From positions 1 to 44,913 of the IMG/VR virus record IMGVR_UViG_3300010373_000067: a stretch of 44,913 bases of DNA; one strand, written 5' to 3'. The first letter of the stretch is position 1, and each line of letters begins with the position of its first letter. A program made the position numbers and the translations under genes. Of this stretch, positions 22,021-30,397 are shown piece after piece. This stretch comes from a virus. The notes under the pieces were generated by a model that was not told the DNA's origin, searched no databases, and saw only the letters and a program-made list of their open reading frames with translations.

Positions 22021-23850
22021 CTAGTTCAATTGGATAACCGTCATGTAGGTATACAAGAGCTGCGTTGCGCTGGCGCTTGAAGTTTGCTGCGCCCATTCAA
22101 AGCATGTAGACGTTGTTCCTGTTACGATGCCGTCAAGTATGAAACCAACATCCGCATTCGTTGCCGGGAAGCCGGTCACGAATTCGGTAATGCCGTTATA
22201 GAAATGGTTGGCTATCGGCTGCACGTTGGTTATGGTGTTGGCGTTTTGCGTCGCCTCTACGTAGCCGCCATTTATCATTCCTGTTTCAGCAAAGCCGAGG
22301 CCGCCGCCGCTCGTGCTGCCGGCGAACGTGCCCTCTACGTGCACCGCATATTCTTTGCTGCTATTCAGGCCGGTAATTGTCAGGTTCGTCGAGCAAGCCA
22401 ATGTGGTCGTCGAGCTGCGCGACGTAAAGCTACCGTCATACGCGGTGTAAATCGTCGGGCCGCCCGCGCTGCCATTGCTGGCCGCCGTCACGCGCCCTTT
22501 GGCGTCAACCGTGATGTTGGCGTTGGTATAACTGCCGGCTGATACCCCGGAATTGGCGAGCGTGGTTGTGATGGCCGAGCCCCCGGAGCCCGTCACGTCA
22601 CCCGACAGAGTTACGTTGGTGAGCGCGGGCGCGCCGTTTACATAGAGTCCTTGCGCATTAACAGTGCCTAACCCCTTATCTCCGCCCGTGGGGGCGCCCC
22701 ATACTCCACCGCCGTCGCCGGATATATCGAAATACGCGGTTGTAGATGCGCCGTTGAATACACGTAGCGCCCAATCGGAACTATTTGTGCCCGCGTTGAT
22801 TAGCGGCCCAAAACTCGTACCGGCCGCGTTGTTAGCCCAATACGTAAAGCCATATTCCGAAGGGCTACCGTACACAACAAGGGTGGGCGCACCGCTGACG
22901 GCATTAAGTTGGTTAGCGCAAGACCCGTCGCCGCGTAGAAAGTTGGTAGAGCTGCACGAACCCGAGAATAGGCCGAGAATATCCGAGACTGCCGCAGTCG
23001 TGAACCCCGAGCCGTTGCCTTTCAGCAACCCGTTGAGCGCGGTAGTAACTGCCAGCGTTCCCGAGCCGGTGACGGGCGAACCGCCCACGGTGAAGCCCGA
23101 GGGCATCGTCAGCCCTACGCTCGTCACGGTGCCGTTACCAGTTCCTACGGCAACGCCATTGACGAAAAGCCCCGTTGCATTCAGGGTCCCCCCGCCTTTG
23201 TCGCCGCCTGTTGCCGCGCCCAGGATAGTACCCCCATCGCCGAGCACTTGCATGAAATTGGCTGTGCCGGTATAGCTACGCACATACAGTGCTTCGTCAG
23301 AGCTGGTAGCGCCGGCCTGAATCAACATACCATTATTGAAACCCGAGCCGCCTGCACCTGCATTGATTTGCTGCACATAACTACTTATGCCGCCGGCAGT
23401 GTTTGCTCCGCCAGAAAGCACCAATGCAGACCCATTAACAACGCCGTTTATGGTTAGTGCCGCCCCGCTAGATGGCGGGTTTATGGTGGATGAACACGCG
23501 CCATCCCCCCGCAAAAATACCGAGCTGTTGCACGCACCCGAGAACAGGCCGGTAATATCCGAAGCTGCCGCCGACAGAATCGAGCCCGACGACCCCTTGA
23601 GTACGCCGTTGGGTATGCTGCCCGTGTATGCGGTAATGCAGCCGCCCGCACCGCTGACTACGTGCGAGCTGTCGCAGGTGCCGGTAAGCAACGCCTGCAC
23701 ATTGGCCCAAGCCGCCGCGACTGTCTGCGGGCTCGTGGTCGTGCCCACGAGGATGCCGTTGGCTGGCCCGAACCGGGTAAACATTTGCGCATGGGCTGCG
23801 CCGCTCAACAGCAGCGCGCAGAGCAGAGCTTTGCTTAGACGACGAGCCAT
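22021..23850 (-). CDS. tail fibre protein with Sec-like signal peptide
   Basis: A 609-residue protein. It starts MARRLSKALLCALLLSGAAHA, with a basic n-region, hydrophobic core and A-H-A/Q cleavage site, which is unexpected for a fibre assembled in the cytoplasm. The body has fibre features: GTVTSVGLTMPSGFTV, GVSAGSYTNANITVDAKGRV and internal repeats (GLFSGxCxSSxFLRGDGxC twice; TGGDKGxGTxNAxGLxVNG twice). The C-terminal 130 residues look like a globular tip. Its start overlaps the previous fibre gene by 16 nt. Stop TAG. An alternative is that the hydrophobic segment is a folding or anchoring element. Confidence 0.7.
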   Translation of the reverse strand: MARRLSKALLCALLLSGAAHAQMFTRFGPANGILVGTTTSPQTVAAAWANVQALLTGTCDSSHVVSGAGGCITAYTGSIPNGVLKGSSGSILSAAASDITGLFSGACNSSVFLRGDGACSSTINPPSSGAALTINGVVNGSALVLSGGANTAGGISSYVQQINAGAGGSGFNNGMLIQAGATSSDEALYVRSYTGTANFMQVLGDGGTILGAATGGDKGGGTLNATGLFVNGVAVGTGNGTVTSVGLTMPSGFTVGGSPVTGSGTLAVTTALNGLLKGNGSGFTTAAVSDILGLFSGSCSSTNFLRGDGSCANQLNAVSGAPTLVVYGSPSEYGFTYWANNAAGTSFGPLINAGTNSSDWALRVFNGASTTAYFDISGDGGGVWGAPTGGDKGLGTVNAQGLYVNGAPALTNVTLSGDVTGSGGSAITTTLANSGVSAGSYTNANITVDAKGRVTAASNGSAGGPTIYTAYDGSFTSRSSTTTLACSTNLTITGLNSSKEYAVHVEGTFAGSTSGGGLGFAETGMINGGYVEATQNANTITNVQPIANHFYNGITEFVTGFPATNADVGFILDGIVTGTTSTCFEWAQQTSSASATQLLYTYMTVIQLN

Positions 23851-24572
23851 TTTCCGAACCCCTTTGAATACGCGAGAGTGATAGAGTCGTTTCCGAGCAC
23901 GTCCGTTTCCGAGCTTGCCTGTATCTGATTGGCTGCCGCGGAGCCCTGCAACGCGAGCAGCTTTAGCAGGTTCGCGCCGTTGGCAATGAGTGTGATTCGC
24001 TGGCCGTCGCGCTGCGCCACGAACCCCGAGAAGGGCACCGCACCGCCCGCGGTGTTTACGCTGATGACATAGTCGGACACGCCCGGCAACACAACATCGT
24101 TGGGGCCTGCCAGGGCTGCGGCCGAATAGAGCGGCACCGTGGAAAGCCAGCCCGCGCCGCCCGTGTCCGGGTCCGTTTCATTGGCAGCAACTTGGTTAAT
24201 CCAAAATGCATTGGGGTTCGCCGATTGCTGCAACACCGCGCCGATGGCATAGCCGCCCATGAACGCCGACAGAGTCGCGTTGTACTGGTAGAGCTGGCCC
24301 GCAGCCATCGCCGCAATGTGTGAGCTGAGATAGAACAAAATGCCGTTCATGTCCACGCCGAACGGCGGCACTCCGCCGGCCGCCGGGTTGGTCATGTTCA
24401 GCGGCGTGAACCCGTCATCGAGCGAAGCCGCGCCGTTGACTACGTCAACCTGCGAGGGCTGCGGGAACGGATAGGTTTTGCCGCCTGCTACTGGCGCAGC
24501 CGGCGAGCACGCTACCGCGTTCTTCGCGAACGGTTCGAGTAGGGTTGGGGGTGTTGCTTGTCCGCCTGCCAT
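23835..24572 (-). CDS. tail fibre protein, paralogue of next upstream fibre
   Basis: A 245-residue protein. Residues about 45-155 align with residues about 38-145 of the fibre at 24584-25936. Shared blocks include GxPPxGxDMNGxLFxLxSH, TDPDTGGAGW and PLYS. This portion is probably the virion-attachment domain. The C-terminal half (residues 155-245) is a small beta domain. It may be a short receptor-binding fibre or an adaptor to which the longer fibre at 22021 attaches. The ATG is preceded by AAGG. Confidence 0.7.
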   Translation of the reverse strand: MAGGQATPPTLLEPFAKNAVACSPAAPVAGGKTYPFPQPSQVDVVNGAASLDDGFTPLNMTNPAAGGVPPFGVDMNGILFYLSSHIAAMAAGQLYQYNATLSAFMGGYAIGAVLQQSANPNAFWINQVAANETDPDTGGAGWLSTVPLYSAAALAGPNDVVLPGVSDYVISVNTAGGAVPFSGFVAQRDGQRITLIANGANLLKLLALQGSAAANQIQASSETDVLGNDSITLAYSKGFGKWLVV

Positions 24573-24583
24573 GTTGCTCTACC

Positions 24584-25936
24584 TTAATTGCCGAACGCGA
24601 ACCACGACCCCGAGGGCGAGTCAAGGGTAATCGTCATGCCGTTTTGCGTCCATGCATAAGTGTAACCACTGCCGTCGATAGCCTGCCCGAACGCGCCCAC
24701 GCTGCGGTACGTCGAAGCGAACGCGGCCCGTACCCCATTGGGGAACTGCCGCGGAAAAGTCACAGCCACGTCAACCGGGTTCGCTGACCATCCGGTGCCG
24801 ATGAACCCGAATTGCAGAATGTAGCCACTCGGGAGCTGAATGGCCACGCCGTTGCCGTTGACCGTCACGTTGGGGTTGGCAAAGGCTGTCGTAGCTACCT
24901 GCCCGCTCGACGTGCCGCTTGCAGCGGTCGGTGCCGTGGGCGTTCCGGTCAAGGCCGCATTGGACAGGATCACCGAAGCGAATTGCGTAACGGCCGCCTG
25001 GGCAATCTGCGACGGCTGAAGCGTGCCGCCGATGTTCTGCAACAGTAGGCTGTTCTCGAAGTACACGAGGCTTGCTTTGCGCAGGTAGCCGTCGGCCGAG
25101 GCATTCTGCACGAACACCGCGCCAATGGGCGGATTCTCTATGCTGCTCGACTGATTGAAGTACGTTGCGAGAATATAGCCCGCACTCGTACGCTCGGCGA
25201 GCGTCAGCGGTGTTGCGTTCTGGTCAATCGGTACCGACAGCGGCGCAACCGTGGGGTAGATGTTGCCATCGGCCACGCTGTAGACGCCCACGGGGGCCGA
25301 GAAGCCGCCTTGCGAAACCGTCACGCCCTGCGAGCCCCCGGCGGCCGTCTGTACGGTCGTCGTGAAGTTCCCTGTAGTGCGGTTGATGATGAGCCACTGT
25401 TGCTCGGTCTGCGGCAATATGATTGTCAGGTTGGAAACGAGCGCACCCGACAGAACAATGACGGCCTTTTCAGTCTGCGCGCTGTTGAGCGTGACCACGC
25501 CGCCCGTGAGCCCGGACACGGTCGTATGCCCATAGCTGTAGAGCGGCACCCATCCGGCGCCGCCCGTGTCCGGGTCCGCCGAGTTGTTCGCGGTCGTGCA
25601 GAGCCAAAGGCCCGAGCCATCGGCCATGCCGAGTATCGAGCCCTGTGCATAGCCACCGATGGCTGTTGCAAGCTCGGCGTTGAATTGGTATGCCTGCCCC
25701 GATTCGACCCACAATGTGTGCGAGGTAATCAGGAACAGTAGGCCGTTCATGTCCTGACCGTTCGGGGGCTCACCGCCTGCAAGCTCGTTCTGCATGGTGA
25801 TGGGCGGGAACCCCAAGTCAATCGAGGCCCCATTGGCCTGGGCCGGCTGTCCTTGCGGCATCGGCACAGTGATGTTACCGCCGGCAGCATCGGAGCCTAC
25901 CGCGTTCAGCAGAAGTTGTGGTGTTGGAGCGCCCAT
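24584..25936 (-). CDS. tail fibre protein with gp53-like C-terminal domain
   Basis: A 450-residue protein. The N-terminal region (about 30-145) is the shared anchor domain also present in the gene at 23835. The end (about 375-450) resembles the putative tail fibre gp53-like C-terminal domain: GVAIQLPSGYILQFGFIGTG, VAVTFPRQFPNGVRAAFAS and a final SGSWFAFGN. Such domains bind host receptors. The middle includes an anchor to the fibre shaft (NQSSSIENPPIGAVFVQNAS). It lies directly after the DUF2612 baseplate gene. Confidence 0.75.
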   Translation of the reverse strand: MGAPTPQLLLNAVGSDAAGGNITVPMPQGQPAQANGASIDLGFPPITMQNELAGGEPPNGQDMNGLLFLITSHTLWVESGQAYQFNAELATAIGGYAQGSILGMADGSGLWLCTTANNSADPDTGGAGWVPLYSYGHTTVSGLTGGVVTLNSAQTEKAVIVLSGALVSNLTIILPQTEQQWLIINRTTGNFTTTVQTAAGGSQGVTVSQGGFSAPVGVYSVADGNIYPTVAPLSVPIDQNATPLTLAERTSAGYILATYFNQSSSIENPPIGAVFVQNASADGYLRKASLVYFENSLLLQNIGGTLQPSQIAQAAVTQFASVILSNAALTGTPTAPTAASGTSSGQVATTAFANPNVTVNGNGVAIQLPSGYILQFGFIGTGWSANPVDVAVTFPRQFPNGVRAAFASTYRSVGAFGQAIDGSGYTYAWTQNGMTITLDSPSGSWFAFGN

Positions 25937-25939
25937 AAT

Positions 25940-26620
25940 TTAAGTGCCGCCGTTGAAGAACGAACCGAAGTTGAAAGGCTCGACAAGCGGGCCTTGCTCC
26001 GCGAAGCCGAAAGTTCCCGCGGGAACTACTATGATGTTGAACTTTACGCCCGTGGGAGTGGGCAACACGCCGCTGAAGGCAAGTATTGCGTACTCTACGA
26101 TGGACAGCGGAAACTCAAAAACGAACGTCATTGCCATGTTGCCCTTGTCCAACACGTAGCAACGACCGCGTCCGGGGAATAGATTCTGTATCAACTGATT
26201 GAGCGCGGGTATCGTCGTGGCGACGATATTTGCAAGGGCCTTGGTCAAAATCAGGGTCAAGAACGAACCGTCGTTCAGTCGATAGCCGCCGGTCGTAATC
26301 TCGCCGTTGAAGAATGGGCCGCCCGTGCCGGGCTGATTGATGTTGCCGAAGTTCTGCCAGTCGGGCGGAAAGTCGTCATTTTGAAAGCCGAACGCACCTG
26401 ACGTGCCCGGAATCGGGATAATGCGCCCCGTAGGCAAGCCCACGATGCGCCCCCAAATGTCGAGCCCGAAGCCTTCCGCCGAGTCAACGTTCCACACGAG
26501 GTTGTAAAAATTCTGAATGTCTGCCGTAGGGTCAATGTACCCGTTCATGTTCTGTATCAGTTGCACCAACGTTGCCGAGTTGGCGTACTGAGACATGATT
26601 GTCTGTTCAACGTTCAGCAT
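25940..26620 (-). CDS. DUF2612-type baseplate/tail protein
   Basis: A 226-residue protein. It starts MLNVEQTIMSQYANSATLV and contains FYNLVWNVDSAEGFGLDIWGRIVGLPTGRI, the core of the DUF2612 family, often placed between the baseplate J-like protein and the fibres. It probably acts as a P2 gpI-like or tail-fibre attachment protein. The ATG at 26620 is chosen; a TTG at 26635 would overlap the upstream gene. It contains one copy of the 16-bp palindrome. Confidence 0.75.
   Translation of the reverse strand: MLNVEQTIMSQYANSATLVQLIQNMNGYIDPTADIQNFYNLVWNVDSAEGFGLDIWGRIVGLPTGRIIPIPGTSGAFGFQNDDFPPDWQNFGNINQPGTGGPFFNGEITTGGYRLNDGSFLTLILTKALANIVATTIPALNQLIQNLFPGRGRCYVLDKGNMAMTFVFEFPLSIVEYAILAFSGVLPTPTGVKFNIIVVPAGTFGFAEQGPLVEPFNFGSFFNGGT
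26012..26027. repeat. 16-bp palindrome, copy 2
   Basis: AGTTCCCGCGGGAACT, identical to the copies at 13393-13408 and 26805-26820. It encodes V-P-A-G-T within the DUF2612 gene on the minus strand. Confidence 0.7.
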
Positions 26621-26624
26621 GGCG

Positions 26625-28109
26625 CTACCCGACAAGGTTTACCGTGACGGTGCCAAGCTGCGGCTGTTGGTCAATGCCAATCTGTTGCGCAGTGCCCGTG
26701 GCGGCGCCCGTCACGGCCTCGGGACCGTCGGTAGCCGTCGCGTTCGCCGAAAGCTGATACGTACCTACGCCGCCCGCGGTGCCCGTGAGCTGCTGAACGA
26801 TGGTAGTTCCCGCGGGAACTCCCGTTGCGGTAACGACCGTGCCGGGCGAGAGCTTGCCCGAGCCAACCGCCGAAATGGTAAGCACGTTCGAGTCAACGGT
26901 GACCGAGCCCGTACCGGTGAAATTGTCGCCCAGGTAAATCGAAAGGACTTGCACGGGCACGCTCGGGCCTTCGCACGTTACGACAGGGCCGTAGAACGTC
27001 GCCGCGAGCAGAAGTGACCCAATGCGCACGCGCTGACCGGTCGTTGCCGGAATGATGCCATTGGCCTGCGCTACGCCAATCACGCCGTTGAACTGCGCGG
27101 TAATGGCGTTCGTAACATCCGTGACGATGGTCGAAGGCAACACCGAGCTATTGACGATGTTGACCGTAAAGTTGTAGGCCGTGGGCGTGTTGGTGTTCCA
27201 AGTAATCGTGTACGACGGTTGCGGGTAGCTGTAGCTCGAATCCGTGACCGTGGCCGACGTGTTGCCGTTCATGTTGCAACCGGGGCTCTTTTTCGACCAT
27301 ATGGCGTTGGCGATGTCCTTCGCCGCGCCGCCCGTCACCGCAACGTAGATCGAATGCGGCGCGAGCTGGTAGTTGGTCGAGCCCACGGTGATGGGGTCGT
27401 CGCCCTTGTTCTCGTAGACGTAAGCGTCGATGAACCCCGGCACTTTGACTACGGCACCGTACACCGACGGCAACGAGCCTTGGGCGTTGGCGGCCACGCT
27501 GGCTTGGCGGCGGAACTCGAAGGCCGCAGCGCCCTCTACGTCGGCGCCAATGGTGCCGGCGGCCGGATTGTTGACCGATTCCCAACCGGTCGCGCCGCCG
27601 TTCTGGTAAATGGTCGTGACCGTATTTGCCGGGCAGGGAATCGGGCCGGGCACGATGTTGGCGAAGCTCAGCGAAACCGTACCGCCCGCGCCGATAGTGC
27701 CGGCTTCGGTGCATACGTACACGTTGTTGCTCGTGTCTTCGGCCTGCGCGCCGACCGGAATGGGCGTGCCGACTTCGCCCGTGCAAACTAGCTGCACGAC
27801 CGTGGGTACGGCCGGCTGTCGCGTCAGGAAGTAAATACGGCCGATGGCGTCCTGCATGAACCCGGTAGCATTGTCGGGGTCCACTTGGTTGACCAACTCC
27901 GCGATGGCGCTTTGCCCCTGCGCGATGATGGCAGTATCCGACGTAGCAATCTGTCCTTGCGGCGTCTTCAAGTTCGGATTGAGATTGCCGCCGAACGCTG
28001 CATTTTGGTCGGCCTGATAGCCGGCGAGAATGTCCGACTCTGCGGGCAGCACGAGGCCCGTGGGGGTCCACTGAATGCCGGGCACGCTTGTAGAATAAAC
28101 TGGCGGCAT
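26625..28109 (-). CDS. baseplate J-like wedge protein
   Basis: A 494-residue protein. The N-terminal half has baseplate J features: PTGLVLPAESDILAGYQADQ, AIGRIYFLTRQ, and FEFRRQASVAANAQGSLPSVYG with VKVPGFIDAYVYENKGDD. It forms the wedge of the contractile-tail baseplate with the gp25-like protein next to it. Residues about 397-468 are an extra beta domain (NVLTISAVGSGKLSPG, TGTAGGVGTYQLS) that also occurs in the sheath and cement proteins. The stop is TAG. It is longer than the usual J protein by about this insert. Confidence 0.8.
   Translation of the reverse strand: MPPVYSTSVPGIQWTPTGLVLPAESDILAGYQADQNAAFGGNLNPNLKTPQGQIATSDTAIIAQGQSAIAELVNQVDPDNATGFMQDAIGRIYFLTRQPAVPTVVQLVCTGEVGTPIPVGAQAEDTSNNVYVCTEAGTIGAGGTVSLSFANIVPGPIPCPANTVTTIYQNGGATGWESVNNPAAGTIGADVEGAAAFEFRRQASVAANAQGSLPSVYGAVVKVPGFIDAYVYENKGDDPITVGSTNYQLAPHSIYVAVTGGAAKDIANAIWSKKSPGCNMNGNTSATVTDSSYSYPQPSYTITWNTNTPTAYNFTVNIVNSSVLPSTIVTDVTNAITAQFNGVIGVAQANGIIPATTGQRVRIGSLLLAATFYGPVVTCEGPSVPVQVLSIYLGDNFTGTGSVTVDSNVLTISAVGSGKLSPGTVVTATGVPAGTTIVQQLTGTAGGVGTYQLSANATATDGPEAVTGAATGTAQQIGIDQQPQLGTVTVNLVG
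26706..26921 (-). repeat. dispersed beta domain, baseplate copy
   Basis: This encodes residues about 397-468 of the baseplate J-like protein: LTISAVGSGKLSPGTVVTA and TGTAGGVGTYQLSANATAT. Related segments occur in the sheath (34840-35062) and the cement protein (39730-40278). The family resemblance is at protein level. Confidence 0.6.
26805..26820. repeat. 16-bp palindrome, copy 3
   Basis: AGTTCCCGCGGGAACT, identical to copies 1 and 2. It encodes V-P-A-G-T in the dispersed beta domain of the baseplate protein. A near copy, AGTTCCCACGGGAACA, is at 34943-34958 in the sheath. Confidence 0.7.
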
Positions 28110-28110
28110 G

Positions 28111-28485
28111 TCAGAAGCTCACGTTTCCGGGGTTGCCATTGCTGTCTACGAACTGCACCTGACCGGTAACCGTGCGGCTCGCAGCATCGAACGTCGAAAC
28201 AACACACTTCGCCGAGACGACGTACACGTCTGCCGTGTTGGGAACGGCGTTAAGCGCGGCCTGCACCATCCATTCTTGAAACAGCGAGATAGGCGGAGCT
28301 TGCCCAAGTATCTGCTGCCAGTACGGCACGCCGTCCGTTTCGTTGTACCAAACCTCGCCGAGAAATGTACGGATGGCCGTAGCCACGTCTTGCGCGAGCG
28401 AATAGGGCGGCGCCGCCGTGGCCCAATTGCCATTGGCGTCAAGCACCAAGTCCCAAGTTGTCACGTCCAATAGCATCGTGTCCAC
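28111..28485 (-). CDS. gp25-like baseplate wedge protein
   Basis: A 124-residue protein. It fits the gp25/GPW-like lysozyme-fold family used in baseplate wedges: SLAQDVATAIRTFLGEVWYNETDG near residues 30-52 and a C-terminal beta half (RTVTGQVQFVDSNG). It is followed by the J-like protein, as is usual. The GTG at 28485 is chosen because AGGGTG lies 5 nt upstream; ATG 28476 is possible. It is 3 nt downstream of the spike gene stop. Confidence 0.8.
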   Translation of the reverse strand: MDTMLLDVTTWDLVLDANGNWATAAPPYSLAQDVATAIRTFLGEVWYNETDGVPYWQQILGQAPPISLFQEWMVQAALNAVPNTADVYVVSAKCVVSTFDAASRTVTGQVQFVDSNGNPGNVSF

Positions 28486-28488
28486 GGG

Positions 28489-29145
28489 TCACCCTGCAAC
28501 CGGCGGGCCGGAATTACCGCTGCCGGGCTGTACGAGGCTATGCGGGTGCGTCCCGAGCACGACGCCCGCCGCGTCCGTCACTTCCCCGGCTTCACTTATT
28601 GTAGCGCCATTGGCATCTACCGTCCCGGTCAAATTTATGGTAGGGGCCTGAATGGTGATTTGGGTCGGGGAATAGATGAAGATTCCGGCCGAGGAAAAGG
28701 CTATGTATTGCTCGGGCGTGCCGTTCAGGAAGCCGCCCAGGTAGAGCCCGTCGGCCCAATCGAACATGGACGAGCTGCCCGGATTCGCTTGGCCCTTGGT
28801 GGCCTTCACGTTCGAGATGTCCCGGTCACAGAAGCCGCACAGCCCGATATCGCCGGGGTTCGGGTCAAGGATCACCGCCGACGTGCCGCCTTGCAGCCGG
28901 AAGTACGGCACCGCGTACAGCTTGTCGTGAGGCACGGGCGTACCGCCGGGCGTCATCTGATTGACGAGCGGTTGCACCACGAGCGTACCCACGGGGGCCA
29001 CTCCGCCCGCGTTCGTGCAGCTCACTACCTTGACGAGCTTTAGCGTGTTGATTTGCGATATGAGCATATCGAACACGAAAGCCAACATGTTGTAATCACT
29101 GGCCGTGGTGCCGGGAGTTTCCTGGCCAAGTACGGGACCGCTCAT
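28489..29145 (-). CDS. Gp138-type baseplate spike protein
   Basis: A 218-residue protein. Residues about 60-130 (KLYAVPYFRLQGG, DPNPGDIGLCGFCDRD) are the Gp138 N-terminal OB-like domain. The C-terminal part is a beta-helix (ITIQAPTINLTGTVDANG), ending in GTHPHSLVQPGSGNSG. The H-P-H motif resembles the metal-binding tip of P2 gpV-type spikes. It should be the membrane-piercing tip. The ATG at 29145 overlaps the preceding TGA (ATGA); longer in-frame starts up to 29403 would run through the hub gene. Confidence 0.8.
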   Translation of the reverse strand: MSGPVLGQETPGTTASDYNMLAFVFDMLISQINTLKLVKVVSCTNAGGVAPVGTLVVQPLVNQMTPGGTPVPHDKLYAVPYFRLQGGTSAVILDPNPGDIGLCGFCDRDISNVKATKGQANPGSSSMFDWADGLYLGGFLNGTPEQYIAFSSAGIFIYSPTQITIQAPTINLTGTVDANGATISEAGEVTDAAGVVLGTHPHSLVQPGSGNSGPPVAG

Positions 29146-30035
29146 GTTGCACCCCCGACTATGCCCTTGTAGGGCTGCGCGGTCATGCGCGTGAACCATG
29201 GCCCCTTGGGCATCTGCTCCGACAGATAATGCGACACGTCGTAAATCATCCAACTTCCGTTGGCGCTCTTTTGCTGGCTGCCGCTGATGAGAATGGGGCC
29301 GCCATACCTCAGCCCAGGGTTGTACATGGCCTGCGCGCCAATCAGGTTGACGCTGTCGAGCGTGGGGTACAGCACGAGGCCGGTTTGCGGCGATAGCTCC
29401 CACACGGGGCTGTTGCGCGGCTTGCCAAGCGGGGCAATCTCTACGACCCCCGCAATGTCGAGATAGTACGCAATGCCGGCTTTCTTGCAGGCTGCGCGAA
29501 GCTGCGCGGCTGGCGTGTTGGCGAAGTACACGGGGCCATTGAAGCTCCCGGTAACGCCGCTGTTTACCAGCGTCTTGCCCATCTTCGCCGCAATGGTCTG
29601 TAGCACCGTCTCGTAGCTGGCCGCCACGGGGTAGCTCGTGGGCGTCTCGGGCATCAGCAGTTCATAACCAAGCGTCTGCGAGAATACATTCAGCGCAACG
29701 CGCGGCGAATCCGAAAAGTCAATGACCGCCGTTACTATCTGCCCTGCGAACGCGGTAGACCATCCGTTGCCGCTGTTGGCTTCCACGAGTACGCTATTGT
29801 TGGTGTAGGTCAAGACCCCTTGCGTAAGGGCGGTCAATGCCTGCATGTCCGATTCGAGCATGCCGTAAATGCGCAGCGTAGCCGACGGAAACGTAGGCGG
29901 CCCCGGATAGGTGATAGTCGCCGTTGACCGTAGGCCGGTAATGCGCAACGTGTTGGTGTTGTTCTGAAACCTTGAGTTGGTGTTCAGCGAGAACGTGAAC
30001 CGCAGTTGCTTGACGCTGAAAGTTTGCTGCGTCAT
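29142..30035 (-). CDS. baseplate hub protein
   Basis: A 297-residue protein. It resembles Mu gp44/P2 gpD-like hub proteins: FTFSLNTNSRFQNNTNTLRI at the start, a barrel with LRIYGMLESDMQALT, and a LAxACxKAGIxYYLDI segment near residue 190 with VEIAPLGKPR. It links the tube to the spike. The ATG overlaps the stop of the preceding gene (ATGA), and the next gene overlaps its own stop. Confidence 0.7.
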   Translation of the reverse strand: MTQQTFSVKQLRFTFSLNTNSRFQNNTNTLRITGLRSTATITYPGPPTFPSATLRIYGMLESDMQALTALTQGVLTYTNNSVLVEANSGNGWSTAFAGQIVTAVIDFSDSPRVALNVFSQTLGYELLMPETPTSYPVAASYETVLQTIAAKMGKTLVNSGVTGSFNGPVYFANTPAAQLRAACKKAGIAYYLDIAGVVEIAPLGKPRNSPVWELSPQTGLVLYPTLDSVNLIGAQAMYNPGLRYGGPILISGSQQKSANGSWMIYDVSHYLSEQMPKGPWFTRMTAQPYKGIVGGAT

Positions 30036-30397
30036 ACGTCGCCGGCCAAGTCCGCCGCTTCGAGATAGAGCAGCCAGAAGCGCCCACCGTCCGTGCCGGC
30101 GAGTCCGGTGTACGCAGGGTCAAGACTGCCCTGCGAGTCAATAAACATGAAGTCACCGACAAACCCAAGGTACTGTCGATTTATCAGTATGCGCTTTTTG
30201 TTCAGGCAGATTTGCGCCGTTGTCAGCGTAATGCCGTTATACGACACGTCCATGTACAGGTTGGTGTTGGGTGTCTGCAAGGTCGGGTCGGTATAGTCGT
30301 ACCCTACTTTCGTATAGATGGCGAGCGAAACCGATTGACCGCCCACGACGGTTTGCAAAGTCTGCGAGGCTACGGCCTCTAGCGGAATCTGAATCAT
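30032..30397 (-). CDS. DUF6983-like baseplate plug protein
   Basis: A 121-residue protein. The start IQIPLEAVASQTLQTVVGGQ and the strands VSLAIYTKVGYDY, NLYMDVSYNGITL and RQYLGFVGDFMFIDSQG fit the plug proteins that sit between hub and Dit-like genes in related phages. The ATGA overlaps on both sides show a tightly coupled baseplate operon. The name is by resemblance and gene order. Confidence 0.55.
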   Translation of the reverse strand: MIQIPLEAVASQTLQTVVGGQSVSLAIYTKVGYDYTDPTLQTPNTNLYMDVSYNGITLTTAQICLNKKRILINRQYLGFVGDFMFIDSQGSLDPAYTGLAGTDGGRFWLLYLEAADLAGDV

